A stretch of 64,000 bases of DNA from Hygrocybe punicea (taxonomy: Eukaryota > Basidiomycota > Agaricomycetes > Agaricales > Hygrophoraceae), in assembly GCA_963556145.1 (NCBI GenBank), contig OY744463.1:7750001-7814000 (forward strand), read 5' to 3'. The position numbers and the translations under genes were made by a program. Shown one piece after another: positions 58,166 through 64,000 of the stretch (the first letter of the stretch is position 1; each line of letters opens with the position of its first letter). Below the pieces are notes generated by a model, which was not told the origin of the DNA, did not search any database, and saw only the letters and a list, made by a program, of their open reading frames with translations.

Positions 58166-58197
58166 CTAGTGGGGTGTGGGCCATTGCTTTGCATGGC
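58166..58197 (-). terminator. Helitron 3' terminal hairpin and CTAG end
   Basis: Minus strand: stem-loop GCCATGCAAAGCAATGGC, then ten bases, then CTAG and a T outside. Spacing and order match the known Helitron 3' signal. It lies about 70 bp after the stop of the last coding block. Confidence 0.75.
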
Positions 58198-58234
58198 ATG
58201 TTACTCATTCCTTTTTTTAGCAAGAGAACAAATA

Positions 58235-59880
58235 TTAAGAGTGAGCATATATAAACAGTACAGCATTATTACCATTACATGACAATAAATTAATATTTGA
58301 AAAGTCATCTATATCACCTTCATTAATACAAATTGATCTGGTTGATATACCATCATGAAACCATACCATACTGTTGATGAATATGCGGGCAGTAAAATGT
58401 GCATCATCATAGTACACAATTCCTCTCAATGTGAAAGCAGTGGATATGTCATCAATTGACAAGTTTATAACTTGACTAACTATTAAATTCTCAATAGAGT
58501 CAACTGTAAACATGATTAGAGGTGGAATTTTGTTAAATGCAATAAATTTAGTAATCTCTCCCAACACAATTGACATTTGTGCCGTTGTCTATTAACTATG
58601 ATTTGAGAAAGACATGCCGAGATTGTTCCAGAAAATAAATATGAACAATGAAAGATAGCATCACATCTATCATTTTCCAGAATGGTTATGTTTTCACAAT
58701 TCATACATTTACAGCCGTTTTCAGCGAGTATTGGAAACACGATTTCTAAATGGTGGCTGTGCATTTCTGAATAAGGAAGCTGCCGAGAACCCGAGGTTTG
58801 ATGAGTATATTACATAAGATAGATGTCATCCATATATGGCTACACCACATGACTTAGCGTGACAGACAGTAAAATGACAATAGATAATGGTTAAGGACAA
58901 TAGAAAAAAAGGTGTTGCAGAGAAAGATTTAGAGGGCACTTCAAAAGGGGTTGTTGTATTTAAAACCATGATTTTCTATCAGGTGAAGGAGGAGGTTGGT
59001 AGTTTAATCAGGAGAAGCTGGTGTGATGCTTTGTGACGTGCTGTGTAACATTGGAACTGAATACTTATCTCCTCCTTCATCTCATAGAAAATCATGGTTT
59101 TAAATACACCAACCCCTTTTGAAGTGGCCTCTAAATCTTTCTCTGCAACACCTTTTTTTCTATTGTCCTTAACCATTATCTATTGTCATTTTACTGTCTG
59201 TCACGCTAAGTCATGTGGTGTAGCCATATATGGATGACATCTATCTTATGTAATATACTCATCAAACCTCGGGTTCTCGGCAGCTTCCTTATTCAGAAAT
59301 GCACAGCCACCATTTAGAAATCGTGTTTCCTATACTCGCTGAAAACGGCTGTAAGACAAGTTGAAGTCATTGGTTCATTTGCTTTCATTATATAATGGGC
59401 CAAATCACTTATGGCAATGCCAACTTGACCATAAGAAAATATTTCAGGTTTATCTTGATGTAATAAATGTCTGATTGTATTTCTAACTGTTTCTAAATCT
59501 GTTGTGTTATTCTTTGATCATTTGAATCCTAAGCTTAAAATTTGTAATATTTCATTGATGCTATTGAATCTTTTGTTCCAACTTGATGCATCTTCATTCC
59601 ATATTGCTAGTAATATTGTAAAGAGTGAATCATAAGCACAGCTCCAATCTTGCACATCTCATATAAACCCTTTTGGTTCATTTAATTCAATAGTACTTGT
59701 TTTTCGTCCTTTTTTCACTATGGAAGATGAACCTACAACTTGTTGTAATTTTCGTTTTTTATTTTGCAATACATTGGCTGTGGAATTTTTATGAGTGACA
59801 GTGATTGGAACAGTTCCTTTTGCAGGAACAAAGTTGAGGTTTCTGAAATCTGCCTTTGATTTTTGTTCATAGGTTTAATT
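58235..59880 (-). pseudogene. Helitron cysteine-peptidase-like domain, interrupted
   Basis: After the helicase stop a GT-AG intron (GTAATT ... GGCAG, about 59897-59850) could fuse this part to the helicase. The frame then reads NLNFVPAKGTVPITVTHKN and a basic linker, then DWSCAYDSLFTILLAIW (about 59620-59655), a candidate catalytic Cys block. A Cys cluster CKCMNCEN and, near the end, LRGIVYYDDAHFTARIF and MVWFHDGIS (58355-58410) follow. The latter resemble the His and Asp/Asn blocks of papain-like ubiquitin peptidases (USP/OTU type). Two TGA stops (near 59648 and 59520) and a 640-bp fold-back insertion break it. OTU-type peptidases are known in some Helitron relatives. The assignment here is inference from motif order. 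Confidence 0.55.
58710..59353. mobile_element. Fold-back MITE with CAGCC ends, TA target
   Basis: Near-perfect inverted arms of about 280 bp (58712-58995 and 59067-59351) surround a 70-bp spacer. The ends read T-TA-CAGCCGTTTTCAGCGAG and its complement, with TA on each side. Removing the element and one TA joins flanking codons in frame (TSTCL to KCMNCEN on the minus strand), confirming the borders. Confidence 0.8.
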
Positions 59881-59882
59881 AA

Positions 59883-62293
59883 TTACCATGGAGAGGGCTG
59901 TGTTGTGTATTGATTTAGTTGCTCTGTGGCTTTCCATGCAATAGCATGATGAATGTTTTTTGGAATATATGACTTTCCTTTCCATTTTCTAAATCGATCA
60001 ATGATAGAATTTTGCTGATCTCCCTTGACATGGTCTGATAATAGTCCTTGATATTTCGGTTTGGTAATCTCATCAAGCAGTTCTAATTCTCTGAATTCTT
60101 GCCTGAGATATCCAGAAGCACCCCCAGTAATTACTTTAGGATCAAAAATTTGTATGATGATAGTTCCTGCTGCAGAAGCACTTTTTGATAAGCAAGTATA
60201 ATAGGATTGGTGGTTTTTATGACTACTGAGGTCGACTACATTGTTAGGACGAGTACGTCCTTGACATGCATAATCAGTCATTGCAAAATTAGGCAGTACC
60301 AACACTTGTTCTCTTGATAAAGATATCACATCATCATTGGGTATTATGGGTAATGAGCACATGGTGGAAGTGACATGTTTTGTAATCAGCACCACATTTT
60401 CAGGAAGTCCTTCTATGTTAATTTTTTTTGGAGGATTCAATAATCTGACAAATAAAGTGTCCAGTACAGTTTGTTGCTCAGGACCTATTGTACTCTGCCA
60501 ACCCACAACTATGCCCTCTGCTCCTTTGGTAATGCAGCACTCTGTTGCATCATTGTTTCTCAGCATCACTGGCATGCCTACACATAAGTCCAATCTTCCT
60601 GGTATATGATCAGAGGACGATGCATGTGGTTGGCTCCAAAGTAGCTTTTGGAGTGAAGGTTCCAATATCTTTGTGTGTCGAATAGGATCCAAAATTGTTG
60701 ACATGTGATGAGATTTTCTTTTGCTATTGGAACTAGTAGGATCATTCCATCTGTCTATGGAATAGAATGATGTTAATGGTCTTTTATTTTCAGCAGCAAA
60801 ACGTTGAATACCAAGTTCATTGATTTTGTCTTTTTGTGCATTCAATGCAGTTACAACTGATACATTCCTGAATTTCTTTTGGGCTAATTTTGGATCATTT
60901 GGACCTTTTCCTGCGATGCGAGTACGAAGAAATGCAATATCTTCTTGAGTACATGCTTTGTATCTCATGTTTTCCAACGCCTGTCTCAGTTGGACATCTT
61001 CTTTTGACTGATTGGTTTGTCTCATATTTTCATGTAATATAACAACTGTTGTAATCTGATGCCAAAGAGCTTTGCCTATAGCAGCTTCCTGATTTGCTAT
61101 AGTTTGACTGGAATTGATTTGGACACCAACGGTTCCGGAGTACAAAGGAGCACCACTCATAGCTGGTGGAAGTTGGCCAAAATCACCTGCAAATATCATA
61201 TTAATGCCACCAAAGGGTTCATCATAAACATCACGTGCTTTTGCACACTGAGCACTGATTTTGTACATATCTCTGCAAGATAACATTGACACCTCATCAA
61301 TGAAAATGTAATCCACACCATCAAGATTAGCATGGACTTGTGCAAGGGAACGAGATGAACCCCCATGAATAATTCCCAGAATTGAGTGATATGTAGATCC
61401 ATTGACAAGGGCAGCAGCACCACCAGTTGGTGCAAGAACCACAAACCGATGATTTTCGTTGTGTTTACCAAAGAAACTAGTCAATGCTTTGATGACTTGT
61501 GATTTCCCTGTGCCTGCCATCCCACCAAGATACATGCGTAGCTTATCAGAACTGTTAATCAAGGTAGAGTGATTGGCAATGATATGAAATGCTCTCTTTG
61601 GGTCAGTGTTCAACTTGTAATCCTTGATAGTTACATCAATAAGATGACGATCAGCTCTGTTTGCAGGAATAAACATATGGTTGATGTATGCTGCATCCAC
61701 TATCTTGACATCATTATATTGAAAATTTCCCAATTTATTTATGGTTGCTGTGTTTGTTGGTAAATTTTTATTTCTGTCATCGATGATTTCCTTTTTCTTT
61801 GCAAGGACTGCAGTTCTCCACAATTTTGCTGATTGTACTACAGGTGGTTCTATAGGTATCAATGGTCCTATATCTGGGGTACCATCAATACAATCATCGA
61901 GCCACCCTGACCTTTTCAAAGTTCTTTCAGCTATCAGCATTTGATCTTTCCTCTTTTGTCCTTTTTGACCAAGTTTCAGGAGTATTTCTGTGTCATTATT
62001 GTCTTCATCAATATTGTTGTTGAAGTCATCGCCATTAAATGCAAATTCAGCATTGTGCATGTCATCCAGTTCATCAAGACCATTTGAAGTCACCCATGAA
62101 TACCTTACATCTGCAGTATTATTCTTCTGATGTTTAGCAGAGAAATCATCTCTTGCATCCAAACACTCATACCGCAGACCAAAGTATTTCATGATCTCCA
62201 GCTCTCTTTTAGAAAACTCATGGTCCATAAAAGCATTATCCCATGTTTGTAATTTACATTTGAGTTCTTTGCCACTTCTCCATGGCTTGAAAA
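59883..62293 (-). CDS. Helitron Pif1-like helicase, N-terminally truncated
   Basis: The open frame is about 800 codons with no in-frame stop. It starts in Helitron sequence at about 62293 (PWRSGKELKCKLQTWDNAF), upstream of the first ATG at 62228. Motifs include GMAGTGKS (Walker A, about 61520), FIDEVSML (Walker B, about 61300), FAGDFGQLPPA (about 61180), GAEGIVVGW, TDYACQGRT and YYTCLSKS (about 60200). These are superfamily 1B Pif1-type helicase motifs as found in Helitron RepHel proteins. The HUH nuclease part, expected about 700 residues upstream, is absent. The helicase would unwind the donor strand in rolling-circle transposition. The intact frame implies recent activity or recent truncation. 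Confidence 0.85.
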
Positions 62294-62299
62294 ACGTTG

Positions 62300-62455
62300 T
62301 AGAGGCTCCAAGCCGTCTGGACCCGAATCCTCTTCATATCCCACTTCGTCCCCATCCATTCCCATTCATGTATCGTCGACTCCGCCCAATTCCGGTCCTT
62401 TCCATCGATTCCGCTCCGGATTCCACCTCCGGAATCATTCCTACTCAAGATGCAA
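62300..62455 (+). other. Ser/Pro-rich gag-linker-like fragment
   Basis: This 150-bp piece (PSIPIHVSSTPPNSGPF in one frame; 'attccggtcc', 'tccacctccgg') resembles in composition and short phrases the linker after gag at 63650-63840. It may be a fragment of an older related retroelement into which the LTR at 62456 inserted. Confidence 0.35.
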
Positions 62456-62895
62456 TGTCTCTAACGACCCGAAATCAGTATGTATATAGTTACATATGAT
62501 ATATCTTCGTTTCCCGTTACTTAGTACATAGCACCATTCCTCCTATACTCCACTCCACTCGTCTCCTATCAGTTACAGCCTTCGGTTGTAGTACATAGTT
62601 ACTACAGCACAGGATCACTCCCAGTAGTATAAAAGATGTACCCTTATACTACAATCATATTATATCCCACCATATCATATTTCATCCCTTCAGTTCTATT
62701 TCTTAGTCCTCGCTTCGTATCGTCTCCATATTAGTATTCGTACTCCACTCCCTTCACTTCCCCTCTGATCCGGAACCCTGGATTCGGGTTGGATTGACTA
62801 GACTACATAGACACTAAACTCCTCTGATCACTTCTTAGCTGATCACACTTTCCATAGATTCCCATTCCGGGTCTACAACAGAACTCGCCGTCACA
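62456..62895 (+). mobile_element. 5' LTR of a Ty3/Gypsy retrotransposon
   Basis: It begins TGTCTCTAACGACCCGAAAT and ends GTCACA, about 440 bp. It contains TATAAAAG at about 62628. Two bases later a primer-binding-site-like TGGAGCCCACCGTGAGGG follows, then gag. The other LTR lies beyond the window, so the target duplication cannot be checked. Confidence 0.65.
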
Positions 62896-62897
62896 AC

Positions 62898-62915
62898 TGG
62901 AGCCCACCGTGAGGG
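62898..62915 (+). promoter_or_regulatory. Primer-binding site of the Gypsy element
   Basis: TGGAGCCCACCGTGAGGG starts with TGG (complement of a tRNA CCA end), two bases after the LTR. It resembles the TGGCGCCCACCGTGGGG-type sites of fungal LTR elements. Confidence 0.6.
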
Positions 62916-63073
62916 GTTTAGTTCTTTTGTCTTTTCATACCCTCCCCACCATCGGGTTTGACTTTCATGACATTTTTCCTTTGTTCCCGACTCTAATCGC
63001 TCAGCCCTGCTTACGACTTCGACCCCTTCCTCGTACATCCCTGACCCGCTTCCCGATTTGGAAATTCCCGAAT

Positions 63074-64000
63074 ATGACGCACCGATTAAGGCCTCTCCGA
63101 GGTGATCGTTCAGCCCCAATGTTTCACGGTGACGAACACGACCTTCCCCGCTTCTTTGACAAAATTGACATGCTCGGTTCCGACTGTGGACTCACAGACA
63201 CTATGAAGATTCGCTACAGTACCTCAATAACGACGACTACGAACTTTGGTCTACCCTACCCGCCGCTTCAGCAAAGGACTTCATCGCTTTCCGACATGCC
63301 ATTTTCGCCTTCTATCCCGGTGCCACGGACAGTATTCGGTATATGATTGCGGATCTCAAACAATTGGTTAGACGACAATCGGCTTATGGTATAGAGAACA
63401 AGACGGACTTAGGGCAATATTTCTGGGACTTCATACGCATATCCGGAGTACTATACAACAACGGCCGTTTATCGGACAAGCAGCGGAATGAGTATTTTGC
63501 CAACGGATTTGACTTAGATCTTCATCAACGTGTTGAAGAACGACTTCATTACCTTCTTCCCAGTCATTACCACAATGATCGTATCCGGTTGATATTTTCC
63601 ACGACGCCGCATTGTTTCTCCTTTCCGGTTACCATTCCATTCCAGAATCCGTTGTCACTGCAGCCCCCATTGCCATTTCCAGTCCCGATTCCGGTCCCGC
63701 ACCCGTACCAGTCGCAGTCATTTCACCTCCGGAACAGATCCTGTCCTCGATCCCATCCTCGATCCCGCCCACTGTCGTTCGTTCCGTCCCCCACGTTCAT
63801 TCCGGTCCTTTGTATACTCCGTCCCCGTCATCGTGTTCCCCATCCCCATCCATTCTGGTGCCTGTTGAGACCATCATTTGTTTACAGGTATTGTCGTCCA
63901 GTCCCGTGTCGTCCCCGTCCGATCCCACTCCCGATTTATCGATGCCGGTCACCGATTTATCCATTTCATTTCCTATTTCGTCCACGTCGTCTCCAGATTC
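63074..64000 (+). pseudogene. Ty3/Gypsy gag, frameshifted, runs off the window
   Basis: ATG at 63074 (MTHRLRPLRGDRSAPMFHGD) leads into DLPRFFDKIDMLGSDCGLTD. At about 63215 the frame shifts, then YLNNDDYELWSTLPAASAKD, IFAFYPGATDSIRYMIADL, LGQYFWDFIRISGVLYNNGR and LSDKQRNEYFANGFDLDL follow, the typical order of mushroom Gypsy gag capsid domains. A second shift near 63572 is followed by DIFHDAALFLLSGYHSIPES and a long Ser/Pro-rich linker. A zinc knuckle, protease and polymerase would lie beyond 64000. Two frameshifts suggest that this copy cannot make Gag. Confidence 0.7.

Larger units (their letters stand above)
58166..62310 (-). mobile_element. Helitron, 3' part (helicase, peptidase-like domain, 3' end)
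   Basis: Read on the minus strand, the element ends at 58166 with CTAG followed by T. Ten bases before the CTAG is an 18-base hairpin (GCCATGC / GCAATGGC type, 58180-58197), which is the standard Helitron 3' end. Inside are a Pif1-like helicase (59883-62293) and a cysteine-peptidase-like region (58235-59880). The N-terminal HUH/Rep region is missing. The helicase frame is cut near 62300, where gag-like sequence and an LTR begin. The element is thus truncated by retroelement insertion or rearrangement. Confidence 0.75.

Noticed and set aside
58869..59176. Open frame within the Helitron peptidase region
   Set aside because: It lies inside the fold-back MITE and repeats itself in inverse.
62254..62499. 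Open frames on both strands at the Helitron/LTR junction as a gene
   Set aside because: They are better explained as the truncated Helitron frame meeting gag-linker-like sequence.
1..64000. CRISPR arrays
   Set aside because: The tandem repeats present have no regular unique spacers, and the DNA is eukaryotic.
1..64000. tRNA or rRNA genes
   Set aside because: No stretch with a convincing cloverleaf or rRNA core was found by eye. The GAGTTCGAGTCACTC near 40790 resembles a B box but has no matching arms.

Overview
The window looks like basidiomycete nuclear DNA, most probably from an Agaricomycete (mushroom-forming) fungus. The genes carry short GT-AG introns, mostly 41-65 nt. The recognisable families are ones that are expanded in mushroom genomes: KDZ transposase, atypical alpha-kinase, CK1 kinase, HECT-like and integrase-core proteins, and Helitron helicase. 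No bacterial-type operons, CRISPR arrays, rRNA or clear tRNA genes were seen. The species cannot be fixed from the sequence. Most of the window is layered, partly decayed mobile DNA with a few apparently intact lineage-specific genes between the layers.

1-16 kb: two minus-strand multi-exon genes of unknown function (1079-2957, 6438-8479); a pair of paralogous genes for a tiny tail-anchored membrane protein (4006-4351, broken by one stop; 12230-12574, intact); a conserved hypothetical gene (9301-10482); and a four-exon gene with ATP-grasp-like features (13366-15151), followed by a 647-bp fold-back repeat and a decayed copy of that gene's 3' part. A hairpin repeat with a conserved GCCGAACGG / CCGTTCGGC core is scattered through this part as single, tandem and inverted copies. 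A 1.1-kb hAT-type element with an 8-bp target duplication sits exactly at the stop codon of the first membrane-protein copy.

16-21.4 kb: a gene-poor graveyard. It has a G-rich minisatellite, a MITE split by a 1.75-kb insertion, a retropepsin-like fragment, a broken HSP70 fragment, a possible solo LTR and a broken Ssn6/Cyc8 TPR fragment.

21.4-32.4 kb: what appears to be one complete 11-kb KDZ transposon. It has inverted termini and GTTTAAAC-rich subterminal clusters, and carries the KDZ transposase (minus strand) plus two further genes (plus strand). Between the divergent transposase and second gene, twelve copies of an 11-bp motif (GACTTTGCGTC) lie six in each orientation, so each gene has six sense-oriented copies upstream.

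32.4-46.4 kb: a repeat protein, a hypothetical gene, a zinc-finger/HECT-like gene, an integrase-core gene, an Ala-rich conserved hypothetical and an alpha-kinase gene that diverges from it.

47-64 kb: nested DNA transposons. A TA-flanked MITE and a 4.2-kb hAT element come first. A CK1 kinase pseudogene follows, whose P-loop intron has been hit by a 2.6-kb Tc1/mariner element that carries a passenger gene. Next is a Helitron with a textbook 3' end, a Pif1-like helicase and a cysteine-peptidase-like domain interrupted by a fold-back MITE. Finally the 5' end of a Ty3/Gypsy element (LTR, primer-binding site, frameshifted gag) runs off the right edge. Gene-family names are recognised by eye and were not confirmed by database search.
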